DNA of 64,000 nucleotides from Fodinibacter sp963730365 (GTDB lineage Bacteria; Actinomycetota; Actinomycetes; Actinomycetales; Dermatophilaceae). Positions 9,033 through 16,183 of this stretch are shown here, in pieces. The position numbers were made by a program, and so were the translations under genes. Positions within the stretch are counted from its first letter, which is position 1. Each line of letters starts with the position of its first letter. Under the pieces are notes generated by a model, which was not told where the DNA came from, made no database searches, and was given only the letters and a program-made list of their open reading frames with translations. The stretch spans positions 62,001 to 126,000 of the forward strand of contig CAVSRM010000003.1 of NCBI GenBank assembly GCA_963730365.1. Direction: 5' to 3'.

Positions 9033-9643
9033 CCAGCGTCGACGCCCACCGCACCGCCACGGTGCGCCGGGCCACGTCCGAGAGCACCGTCGAGGTGCGT
9101 GTCGACCTCGACGGCACCGGCACCGGTGACGTGAGCACCGGGGTGCCCTTCTACGACCACATGCTCCTGTCGCTGGCCAAGCACTCGCTGATCGACCTCA
9201 CGGTACGCGCCGAGGGCGACACGGAGGTCGACGCCCACCACACCGTCGAGGACGTCGCGATCGTGCTCGGACAGGCCGTGCGCGAGGCCCTCGGCGACAA
9301 GCGCGGCATCGCGCGTTTCGGCGACGCCACCGTCCCACTCGACGAGGCGCTCGTGCAGGCCGTCGTCGACGTCGCGGGCCGGCCCTACTGCGTGCACGAG
9401 GGGGAGCCCCCCGGGCAGGAGTTCGTCGTCATCGGCGGCCACTTCGTCGGGTCCCTCACGCGGCACGTCCTGGAGTCCTTCGCCTTCCACGCACAGGTCG
9501 CGCTGCACGTGCGGGTGCTGTCCGGCCGCGACCCGCACCACGTCGTCGAGGCCCAGTTCAAGGCGCTCGCCCGGGCGCTGCGGTCGGCGGTGGCCCTCGA
9601 CCCGCGCGTCGAGGGTGTCCCCAGCGCCAAGGGTGCCCTCTAG
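9029..9643 (+). CDS. hisB: Imidazoleglycerol-phosphate dehydratase
   Basis: The 204-aa protein dehydrates imidazoleglycerol phosphate to imidazole-acetol phosphate, the step before HisC. It has the manganese-binding motifs DAHHTVEDVA and DPHHVVEAQFKA and the conserved GVPFYDHML segment. It is monofunctional, with no phosphatase domain, as usual in actinobacteria. The GTG at 9029 overlaps the hisC stop in a GTGA junction, and the frame upstream of it is only a shadow of hisC. Confidence 0.96.
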   Translation: MTSVDAHRTATVRRATSESTVEVRVDLDGTGTGDVSTGVPFYDHMLLSLAKHSLIDLTVRAEGDTEVDAHHTVEDVAIVLGQAVREALGDKRGIARFGDATVPLDEALVQAVVDVAGRPYCVHEGEPPGQEFVVIGGHFVGSLTRHVLESFAFHAQVALHVRVLSGRDPHHVVEAQFKALARALRSAVALDPRVEGVPSAKGAL

Positions 9644-9646
9644 CCC

Positions 9647-10327
9647 GTGGCTCCCGACACGCGGTCAGGCTCGGGGCACGGGCTGGTGCTCGTGCGCCGG
9701 TCCCCGGCTGCCGTGACCAGGTGGCTCCGCAAGGGGATGGTCTCGACGACGGTCGCCCCGCTCGGTGCGTGGACCGGCATCACCCTCTCCCGCGAGCAGG
9801 CACACACCGCCTCGCCCTACGACGTCGGCCTCGAGCTCATGGCCGCCAGACCCACCCCCCGGCGGGCCAAGCCTGCGATCGGCTTCTTCGAGCTGCACGG
9901 CCGCGCTGCCCTGACGGTGCAGCCCGCGGGGATCCGAGGCGGCCACCACTGGCTGGTCTGGGAGCCGCGGCGCGGGGTCGTCGAGACCCCGGACCTCACC
10001 CGGCTGCCGCTGTCGATGCTGCTCGACGCATCGGGCGCGTCCGGGCGGGTGCGGGCCGAAGCCGTCGCCGACGTGCTCACCTCCGGTCACGGGTCGCCGC
10101 TGGACCTCCTCGTCACCGTGCTCGGCCTGCTCGGTCTGCCCGGCAAGGACCTCCTGCTGCGACGGTCGTCCGAGGGAGCCACCGAGGTCGAGCCGTCCCC
10201 GCGGGCCGTCATGGCCTTCGACCGGCTGATGGCCGACGAGGCGACCCACCGCGTCGAGATGGCCGTCGACGAGCCCCCGGTTCGCCCCACGGGTGCGGAC
10301 CCACGGTCCACAGGGCCGTCGTCGTGA
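9647..10327 (+). CDS. Conserved-looking protein of unknown function between hisB and hisH
   Basis: The 226-aa product has no signal peptide or membrane segment and no motif I recognise. It starts three bases after the hisB TAG and its TGA overlaps the hisH GTG in a GTGA junction, so it is clearly part of the his operon. Visible features are a basic N-terminal part (VLVRRSPAAVTRWLRKGM), a hydrophobic LDLLVTVLGLLGLPGKDLLLRR stretch interrupted by charges near 150-170, and an acidic/Pro-rich C terminus. GC and codon use match the neighbours. A role in histidine synthesis or its regulation is only suggested by position. Confidence 0.75.
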   Translation: MAPDTRSGSGHGLVLVRRSPAAVTRWLRKGMVSTTVAPLGAWTGITLSREQAHTASPYDVGLELMAARPTPRRAKPAIGFFELHGRAALTVQPAGIRGGHHWLVWEPRRGVVETPDLTRLPLSMLLDASGASGRVRAEAVADVLTSGHGSPLDLLVTVLGLLGLPGKDLLLRRSSEGATEVEPSPRAVMAFDRLMADEATHRVEMAVDEPPVRPTGADPRSTGPSS

Positions 10328-10962
10328 GCCCCGTCGTCGTCCTCGACTACGGCAGCGGAAACCTCCGCAGTGCCGTGCGCGCGCTCGAGCACGTCGGGGC
10401 GGAGGTCCTGCTCACCGCCGACCCGGAGGCGGCCCTCGCCGCGGACGGCCTGTTCGTGCCCGGTGTCGGCAACTTCCATGCCTGCATGACCGGCCTGGTG
10501 GCCGCGCGCGGACCGTTGATCATCGACCGCCGGCTCGCGGGTGGCCGGCCCGTGCTCGGAGTCTGCGTCGGGATGCAGGTGATGTTCGAGGGGTCCACCG
10601 AACCGAGCGAGGCGCCGGTGCCGGGCGTGGGGGAGTGGCCCGGCAGCGTGTCGCGGCTCTCGGCGCCCGTCGTGCCCCACATGGGCTGGTCGGCCCTCGA
10701 GGTCGCCCCGGGCAGCACCCTCTTCGCCGGTGTCGAGCAGGAACGCTTCTACTTCGTGCACTCGTACGCCGCCCACACCTGGGAGGTGCCGCCCCCCGGC
10801 GACACCTTCGCCGCGGTGGAGCCCCGGGTCACCTGGGCCACCCACGGCGAGCGCTTCGTCGCTGCCGTCGAGAACGGCCCGCTGGCCGCCACCCAGTTCC
10901 ACCCCGAGAAGTCGGGCGAGGCGGGGCTGACGCTGCTGGAGAACTGGGTCCGTAGTCTGTGA
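10324..10962 (+). CDS. hisH: Imidazole glycerol phosphate synthase, glutaminase subunit
   Basis: The 212-aa class I glutamine amidotransferase supplies ammonia to HisF for closure of the imidazole ring. The catalytic triad is visible: Cys81 in GVCVGMQ, His193 and Glu195 in FHPEKSG. The oxyanion-region PGVGNF near residue 46 is also present. The GTG at 10324 overlaps the stop of the preceding gene (GTGA). The partner hisF is not in this window, so the complex must be assembled from distant loci. Confidence 0.95.
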   Translation: MSPVVVLDYGSGNLRSAVRALEHVGAEVLLTADPEAALAADGLFVPGVGNFHACMTGLVAARGPLIIDRRLAGGRPVLGVCVGMQVMFEGSTEPSEAPVPGVGEWPGSVSRLSAPVVPHMGWSALEVAPGSTLFAGVEQERFYFVHSYAAHTWEVPPPGDTFAAVEPRVTWATHGERFVAAVENGPLAATQFHPEKSGEAGLTLLENWVRSL

Positions 10963-11050
10963 CCGACCCCGACCCCAGTCGTGTGGCCGGGCGGCCGTCC
11001 CCGCGACGACCCGAGCCCGCGACGTCCGCATGACCACCCGGAGGACCCCT

Positions 11051-11788
11051 GTGACCGACCAGCCCCGCCTCGAGCTCCTGCCTGCCGTCGACGTCGTGGG
11101 CGGCCGCGCGGTCCAGCTCGTCCAGGGTGTGGCCGGCACCGGCGGGGAGTTCGGCGACCCCCTCGAGGCGGCCCTGGCTTGGCAGGAGCAGGGCGCCGAG
11201 TGGCTGCACCTCGTCGACCTCGACGCGGCGTTCGGTCGAGGCTCCAACGCCGACCTCCTCGCGCGGATCGTCGGCACCCTCGACATCGACGTCGAGATGA
11301 GCGGCGGCATCCGCGACGGCGAGACCCTCGACCGCGCCCTCGCCGCGGGGTGCCGCCGCGTGAACCTCGGCACGGCCGCGCTGGAGCACCCCGACTGGAC
11401 CGCGCGGGCCGTGGCCGAGCACGGAGACCGGGTGGCCGTGGGCCTCGACGTCCGCGGCACCACGCTCGCCGCCCGCGGCTGGACCCGCGAGGGCGGCGAC
11501 CTCTGGGAGACCCTCGCCCGCCTCGACGCCGAGGGCTGTGCCCGCTACGTCGTGACCGACGTGGCCAAGGACGGGATGCTCCAGGGCCCCAACCTCTCCC
11601 TGCTGCGGGAGGTGTGCTCGCGCACCGACCGGCCGGTGGTTGCCTCCGGAGGGGTCTCCACCCTCGAGGACATCGCCGCCATCCGGGAGCTGGTCGCCGA
11701 CGGGGTGGAGGGCGCCATCGTCGGCTCCGCCCTCTACCGGGGCGCCTTCACGCTGCCCGAGGCCCTCGACGTGGCCGGCCGCCCATGA
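11051..11788 (+). CDS. priA: Phosphoribosyl isomerase A (HisA/TrpF bifunctional type)
   Basis: This 245-aa beta/alpha barrel isomerises ProFAR in histidine synthesis. In actinobacteria the same enzyme usually also performs the TrpF step of tryptophan synthesis, hence the PriA name. The first catalytic aspartate lies in LLPAVDVVGG, the second in VVTDVAKDGML, and the phosphate-binding loops ASGGVS and VGSALY are present. An ATG at 11030 is in frame, but the GGAGGA at 11040-11045 is placed five bases before the GTG at 11051, so the GTG is preferred. The stop overlaps the next start (ATGA). Dual function is family knowledge, not shown by sequence alone. Confidence 0.92.
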   Translation: MTDQPRLELLPAVDVVGGRAVQLVQGVAGTGGEFGDPLEAALAWQEQGAEWLHLVDLDAAFGRGSNADLLARIVGTLDIDVEMSGGIRDGETLDRALAAGCRRVNLGTAALEHPDWTARAVAEHGDRVAVGLDVRGTTLAARGWTREGGDLWETLARLDAEGCARYVVTDVAKDGMLQGPNLSLLREVCSRTDRPVVASGGVSTLEDIAAIRELVADGVEGAIVGSALYRGAFTLPEALDVAGRP

Positions 11789-12570
11789 CCCGGGGCCTTC
11801 GGGACGAGCCCGACGACCCCGGGGAGGCCCGCGTCCCGCGCGAGGGCGCGCCGTCCGCTGACTCGGCGCAGGTCCCGTGGGCCGGGCGCGACCTCTCGCC
11901 GAGCGGCTTCGAGGGCGACACGGGAGACGCGGACGCCGCGCTGCGGGCGGCGCTCGACGGTGCAGCCGGCGACCTGCCACTCATGCGAGCCGTCGAGGCC
12001 GCGCGGTTGCTCGTGCCCATCGTCGCCGAGCCCACGGAGGTCGACACGAGCGGCGGGCCGGCGGTCGAGACCCGGGTGGACATGGCAGCGGTGACCCTCG
12101 TGGCGCCCGACGGGCGGCGCGCCCTTCCCGTCTTCACGAGCACCGACGCCCTCTCCGCGTGGGACCCGGCCGCCCGCCCGGTGCCGGTCACCGCGTCGCG
12201 GGCGGCGCAGGCGGCGGTGTCGGAGAGCTGCGACGTCATGGTCGTGGACGTGGCCGGGCCGGTGACCACGATCCTGCGCCCCTCGATGGTGTGGGCCCTG
12301 GCCCAACAGCGTCCCTGGGTGCCGCCCCACCTGGACCCGTTCGTCGAACACAGCGTCGCGGCGGCCCTGCGCCCGGAGGAGCAGGTCACGGCGCACGCGC
12401 TGGAGGAGGGCACGCCGGCCGGTCACGGTGTGCTGGGCGTGGTGCTGGACCTTCGCCCCGGCCTGAGCGCCGAGCAGGTCCGCGAGGTGGCGACCCGGGT
12501 GGGGGAGAGGTTGGCCACCGACGGAGAGCTCCGGGCCAGGATCGACGGGCTCGCCTTCCGCATCCGGTGA
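11785..12570 (+). CDS. SseB family protein
   Basis: The 261-aa product overlaps the priA stop by four bases. Residues about 60-190 resemble the SseB N-terminal domain: an LLVPIV strand, a VTLVAPDGRRALPVFTS segment typical of the family, then a region ending in RPSMVWALAQQRPW. The first about 60 residues are acidic and probably disordered. No signal peptide or membrane segment is present. SseB-domain proteins are widespread in actinobacterial his clusters, but their biochemical role is not established. Confidence 0.75.
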   Translation: MTRGLRDEPDDPGEARVPREGAPSADSAQVPWAGRDLSPSGFEGDTGDADAALRAALDGAAGDLPLMRAVEAARLLVPIVAEPTEVDTSGGPAVETRVDMAAVTLVAPDGRRALPVFTSTDALSAWDPAARPVPVTASRAAQAAVSESCDVMVVDVAGPVTTILRPSMVWALAQQRPWVPPHLDPFVEHSVAAALRPEEQVTAHALEEGTPAGHGVLGVVLDLRPGLSAEQVREVATRVGERLATDGELRARIDGLAFRIR

Positions 12571-12589
12571 GCCCGCCGGTGGGTGGTTG

Positions 12590-12632
12590 TCCGGGGATGC
12601 CGGCCCCGCCGGCGGATTTCCGGGGATGCCGG
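12590..12632 (+). repeat. Two 14-bp direct repeats upstream of the infC promoter
   Basis: TCCGGGGATGCCGG occurs at 12590-12603 and again at 12619-12632, immediately upstream of the infC -10 box, one copy overlapping the expected -35. The spacing (29 bp start to start, about three helical turns) fits a pair of protein-binding sites. Confidence 0.5.
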
Positions 12633-12892
12633 GGCGCTGGTATCGTTGCTCGCTGACCGACCGCTCCGTGAGGGGCGGTGTGCAAGAGAAGCTCGCTTCC
12701 ACCCGCGTCGACGCCAGCGTCGCCGGGTCCCAACTGGTCCACGACGGGAGTCGTGTCGCGCCTTCGGGCGCGGCGACGGCATACCGGCGGTGGCTGGGTG
12801 GACGGATCTTCGAGGCTTCTCGCGCACACGTCGCGAGGAGCCTCTTCTCGTGCACGGCGGTCCGGACAGACGACGCGACGAAGGAGAAGCAC
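12618..12892 (+). promoter_or_regulatory. infC promoter and long structured leader
   Basis: A -10 box TATCGT lies at 12641-12646, 17 bp after TTCCGG (12618-12623), giving a leader of about 240 nt before infC. The leader contains a 6-bp hairpin with GGGA loop (12740-12755), a 6-bp hairpin with UUCG loop (12757-12772), and a 13-bp stem with one G-U pair (12812-12824 with 12832-12844) ending 36 nt before the infC ribosome-binding site. Leaders of infC-rpmI-rplT operons carry autoregulatory structures in other bacteria; a similar role here is inferred. Confidence 0.55.
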
Positions 12893-13543
12893 ATCAGCGA
12901 GCCACGCATCAACGATCGCATCCGGGTACCCGAGGTGCGGTTGGTCGGCCCGAACGGCGAGCAGGTCGGGATCGTCCGCGTCGAGGACGCCCTGCGCCTC
13001 GCGGCGGAGGCGGACCTCGACCTCGTCGAGGTGGCGCCGATGGCCAAGCCACCGGTCGCCAAGCTCATGGACTTCGGCAAGTTCAAGTACGAAGCCGCCA
13101 TGAAGGCACGCGAAGCACGCAAGAACCAGGTCAACACGGTCATCAAGGAGATCAAGCTCCGCCCGAAGATCGACCCGCACGACTACGGCACGAAGAAGGG
13201 CCACGTCGAGCGCTTCCTCAAGGGCGGTGACAAGGTCAAGGTGACCATCATGTTCCGTGGCCGCGAGCAGTCCCGCCCCGAGCTCGGGTACCGGCTGCTC
13301 CAGCGTCTCGCCGAGGACATCGTCGAGCTCGGCACCGTGGAGTCCTCGCCCAAGCAGGACGGCCGCAACATGGTCATGGTGATCGCGCCGACGAAGAAGA
13401 AGGCCCAGGCCATGGCCGAGCAGCGCCGCCGTCGTGACGAGGCCTCGCACGCCGCGGACGAGGCCGGCGCGGCACCCGCCGACGAGGCGCCGGTCGAGCC
13501 GACCGACACCGACCAGGCGACCAGCGCCGACGAGACCGTCTGA
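12893..13543 (+). CDS. infC: Translation initiation factor IF-3, AUC start codon
   Basis: The 216-aa factor binds the 30S subunit and checks initiator tRNA and start codon choice. The order is the N-terminal domain (RINDRIRVPEVRL, DLVEVAP, KLMDFGKFKYE), lysine-rich linker, C-terminal domain (KIDPHDYGTKKGH, VTIMFRGREQSRPELG), and an Ala/Glu/Asp-rich tail of about 35 residues. No ATG, GTG or TTG precedes the conserved N terminus at a sensible place. The ATC at 12893 is seven bases after AAGGAG (12881-12886) and begins the family sequence, so AUC is taken as the start. Rare start codons on infC are known from E. coli (AUU) and underlie autoregulation. Confidence 0.9.
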   Translation: MSEPRINDRIRVPEVRLVGPNGEQVGIVRVEDALRLAAEADLDLVEVAPMAKPPVAKLMDFGKFKYEAAMKAREARKNQVNTVIKEIKLRPKIDPHDYGTKKGHVERFLKGGDKVKVTIMFRGREQSRPELGYRLLQRLAEDIVELGTVESSPKQDGRNMVMVIAPTKKKAQAMAEQRRRRDEASHAADEAGAAPADEAPVEPTDTDQATSADETV

Positions 13544-13596
13544 CCCCGAGTCAGCACCGAACCACTGCACCACCGAACCGCAAGGAGATCGGCACC

Positions 13597-13791
13597 ATGC
13601 CGAAGAACAAGACGCACAGCGGCGCCAAGAAGCGTTTCCGGGTGACCGGGGCCGGCAAGATCATGCGCGAGCAGGCGGGCCACGTCCACAAGTTCCACGA
13701 GAAGACCCCGCAGAAGGCCCGCGCCCTCTCCAAGGACATCCCCGTGGCCACGAACGACGTCAAGAAGGTCAAGAAGCTCCTCGGCCGCTGA
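13597..13791 (+). CDS. rpmI: 50S ribosomal protein L35
   Basis: The 64-aa basic protein has the L35 pattern MPKNKTHSGAKKRF at the N terminus and ends in KKLLGR. AAGGAG precedes the ATG at a good distance. It lies in the standard infC-rpmI-rplT order. Confidence 0.97.
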   Translation: MPKNKTHSGAKKRFRVTGAGKIMREQAGHVHKFHEKTPQKARALSKDIPVATNDVKKVKKLLGR

Positions 13792-13837
13792 GCCGAGCCC
13801 CACCCACGATTTTCGCCAGACAGCAAGGAGTACTCAC

Positions 13838-14221
13838 GTGGCACGCGTGAAGCGGGCGGTCAACGCCCAGAAGAAGCGCCGGGTCGTCCTCGAGCGCGCC
13901 AGCGGCTACCGCGGGCAGCGCTCGCGGCTCTACCGCAAGGCCAAGGAGCAGGTCCAGCACAGCCTCGGCTACAGCTACCGCGACCGCCGGGCTCGCAAGG
14001 GTGACTTCCGTCGCCTGTGGATCCAGCGCATCAACGCCGCCTCCCGCGCGAACGGCATGACCTACAACCGGTTCATCCAGGGCCTGAAGGCCGCCGAGAT
14101 CGAGGTCGACCGCCGCATGCTCGCCGAGCTCGCCGTCAACGACGAGGCCGCGTTCGCCGCGCTCGTCGAGATCGCCAAGGCCCACCAGCCTTCGCAGGCC
14201 GAGGCCAAGGCCTCCGCCTGA
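13838..14221 (+). CDS. rplT: 50S ribosomal protein L20
   Basis: The 127-aa protein begins MARVKRAVNAQKKRR and contains RASGYRGQRSRLYRKAKEQ and the WIQRINAA segment that define L20. It binds 23S rRNA early in 50S assembly and in several bacteria represses its own operon by binding the infC leader. The start is GTG after AAGGAG. The 46-bp gap to rpmI holds nothing else. Confidence 0.97.
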   Translation: MARVKRAVNAQKKRRVVLERASGYRGQRSRLYRKAKEQVQHSLGYSYRDRRARKGDFRRLWIQRINAASRANGMTYNRFIQGLKAAEIEVDRRMLAELAVNDEAAFAALVEIAKAHQPSQAEAKASA

Positions 14222-14231
14222 CCAGCGACAG

Positions 14232-15044
14232 GTGCTGACCAACCCCCGGGCCGACCGGGTCAGGGCGGTCGCGTCGCTCGCGAGGCGGCCGGTGCGTGAG
14301 CGCACCGGCCGCTTCGTCGTCGAGGGCCCGCAAGGGGTCCGGGAGGCGGTGCGGTGTGCCGCCGGCCGGGTCCGCGACGTCTACGTCACCCCCGAGGCTG
14401 CTCAGCGGTACGCCCTCGACATCCTCGAGCCCGCCCGCTCGGCCGGGCTGTGGGTGCACGAGGTGAGCCCCCAGGTCCTCGAGGCGATGGGTGAGGCGGA
14501 CTCTCCCCAGGGGGTGCTCGCCGTCGTCGAGGCCGTGGCCGCGGGCCTCGACGCCGTGCTGGCCGCCGCTCCACGCCTGCTCGTGCTGCTCAGCGAGGTG
14601 CGCGACCCCGGCAACGCCGGCACCGTGATCCGGGGGGCCGACGCCGCCGGCGCCGACGCCGTGCTCGTCAGCCGTGGCTCGGTCGACGTCACCGCGCCGA
14701 AGGTGGTGCGCTCGACGGCCGGGTCGCTGTTCCACCTCCCCGTCGTCACCGGGCTGGACGTCGAGGCGACCCTCGCCGAGCTCGCCCGCCGCGGCATCCG
14801 CAGCTATGCCGCCGACGGTTCCGGGGACACCCTGCTGCCCGATGCCGACCTCGCCCCCGCGCACTGCTGGGTCATGGGCAACGAGGCCCATGGGCTCACC
14901 GACGAGGTGCGTGCGGCGTGCGACGACGTCGTGCGGGTCCCGATCCACGGGCGCGTCGAGTCCCTCAACCTCGCCATGGCCGCGACCCTCTGCCTCTTCG
15001 CCTCGGCGGGCCGGCAGAGGTCCGAGGTCGGGGGACCGGGGTAG
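14232..15044 (+). CDS. SpoU/TrmH family RNA 2'-O-methyltransferase
   Basis: The 270-aa protein has an N-terminal substrate-binding domain (RFVVEGPQGVREAV near residue 30) and a C-terminal SPOUT knot domain with its three motifs: LSEVRDPGNAGTVIR near 120, WVMGNEAHGLTDE near 215, and VPIHGRVESLNLAMA near 237. These bind S-adenosylmethionine in the knot. The probable substrate is rRNA; the M. tuberculosis gene at the same place (Rv1644, tsnR) is annotated as an rRNA methyltransferase. The GTG start is 10 bp after rplT. Its TAG stop is the first half of the next gene's -10 box. Confidence 0.9.
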   Translation: MLTNPRADRVRAVASLARRPVRERTGRFVVEGPQGVREAVRCAAGRVRDVYVTPEAAQRYALDILEPARSAGLWVHEVSPQVLEAMGEADSPQGVLAVVEAVAAGLDAVLAAAPRLLVLLSEVRDPGNAGTVIRGADAAGADAVLVSRGSVDVTAPKVVRSTAGSLFHLPVVTGLDVEATLAELARRGIRSYAADGSGDTLLPDADLAPAHCWVMGNEAHGLTDEVRAACDDVVRVPIHGRVESLNLAMAATLCLFASAGRQRSEVGGPG

Positions 15045-15047
15045 CGT
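15042..15047 (+). promoter_or_regulatory. -10 box TAGCGT overlapping the methyltransferase stop; sensor kinase promoter
   Basis: TAGCGT begins with the TAG stop codon of the upstream gene (15042-15044) and ends seven bases before the ATG at 15055, which predicts a leaderless transcript for the kinase. Confidence 0.45.
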
Positions 15048-15054
15048 TTCGGGT

Positions 15055-16131
15055 ATGGCTCCCCGGTTCATGGTCCCCCCCGACCTCGCCGCGCACGGCC
15101 TCGAGTTCCTGCCCGACGGGCTGGTCGCAGCAGTGGGCCGCAGTGGCACCGTCCGGTTCATGAACTCCCCGGCCGAGCGGATCACCGGCCTGACCAGTGA
15201 CGCGGTGGTCGGCCGCGACATCCGCGAGGCGCTCCCGCTCCAGGACCTCAACGGCGCGTCGTGGTGGGAGCTCACCGACCCGTGGGGCGGTCTGGGGACG
15301 AGGACCGGCCATCGTGAGCGTCTCCTCGTGCTGCCCACCGGGCGGGAGGTGCTGGTCACCGCGAAGTACGTCCGGCCGGCCCCGAGCGAACCCCTGCAGA
15401 GCGTGATCCTGGGCCTGCGCGACGCCGAGGGCCGTCGCCGGGCCGAGGCCGAGAGTGCGGCGCTGCTGACGACGGTCGCCCACGAGCTGCGCTCGCCGCT
15501 CACCGGCGTGAAGGGCTTCTCCTCGACGCTGCTGCGCAACTGGGACCGGTTCACCGACGAGCAGAAGCGGCTCATGCTCGAGACCATCGAGGCCGATGCC
15601 GACCGGGTCACGCGGCTGATCACCGAACTGCTCGACGCCTCCCGCATCGACGCCCGACGACTCGCCGTGCACCCGCAGCCGCTCGACATGGGCACGGTCC
15701 TCGCCTCTCAGGTCGAGCGTCGGGTCGCCGCCGGCGCCGAGCGGTCGCGCTTCGCCGTCGACGTCCCCGATGGCCTGCCGCCGGTGTGGGCCGACCCCGA
15801 CCGGTTGGAGCAGGTCGTCAGCAACCTCGTCGAGAACGCCCTCCGTCACGGGCGCCACACCGTGCGGCTCGGGGCCGCTCGCACCGACCACCTGGGCGGA
15901 CCCGCTGTCGACCTCCTCGTCGCGGACGATGGTCCCGGGGTCGCCACCGAGCATCGCGAGCTGGTCTTCTCCCGGTACTGGCAGGCGGGCGCCAAGCACG
16001 GCACGGGGCTGGGGCTCTTCCTCGTGCGAGGGCTCGTCGAGGCCCACGGGGGTGTGGTCCGGGTCGAGGACGCCGCGGAGGGTGGGGCACTGCTGCGGGC
16101 CACCTTCCCCGACGTCCCCGATGTTCCCTGA
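15055..16131 (+). CDS. Soluble PAS-domain sensor histidine kinase
   Basis: The 358-aa protein has no membrane segment. A PAS-like sensor occupies about 15-125 (GTVRFMNSPAERITGL). The HisKA domain has its phospho-acceptor in TTVAHELRSPLTGVKGFSS near 145-160. The ATPase domain shows the N box NLVENALRHG near 265, G1 VADDGPGV near 300, and GTGLGLFLVRGLVEAHGG near 320. It should autophosphorylate and pass phosphate to a response regulator, but no regulator gene is adjacent, so the kinase is orphan in this window. Cytoplasmic location suggests an internal signal. It is convergent with katA. Confidence 0.9.
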   Translation: MAPRFMVPPDLAAHGLEFLPDGLVAAVGRSGTVRFMNSPAERITGLTSDAVVGRDIREALPLQDLNGASWWELTDPWGGLGTRTGHRERLLVLPTGREVLVTAKYVRPAPSEPLQSVILGLRDAEGRRRAEAESAALLTTVAHELRSPLTGVKGFSSTLLRNWDRFTDEQKRLMLETIEADADRVTRLITELLDASRIDARRLAVHPQPLDMGTVLASQVERRVAAGAERSRFAVDVPDGLPPVWADPDRLEQVVSNLVENALRHGRHTVRLGAARTDHLGGPAVDLLVADDGPGVATEHRELVFSRYWQAGAKHGTGLGLFLVRGLVEAHGGVVRVEDAAEGGALLRATFPDVPDVP

Positions 16132-16148
16132 CGAGGTTCCCTGACGAG
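16123..16148 (+). repeat. 13-bp perfect tandem duplication at the end of the sensor kinase gene
   Basis: GTTCCCTGACGAG occurs at 16123-16135 and is repeated directly at 16136-16148. The kinase TGA (16129-16131) lies in the first copy. It is a small replication-slippage scar without coding effect. Confidence 0.8.
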
Positions 16149-16183
16149 CCGGCCCGCCGGGCCTCCTCGGCTCCGCGGACCAC

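Noticed and set aside
11789..12570. hisF expected after hisA
   Set aside because: The ORF here is an SseB-type protein with no TIM-barrel motif of HisF.
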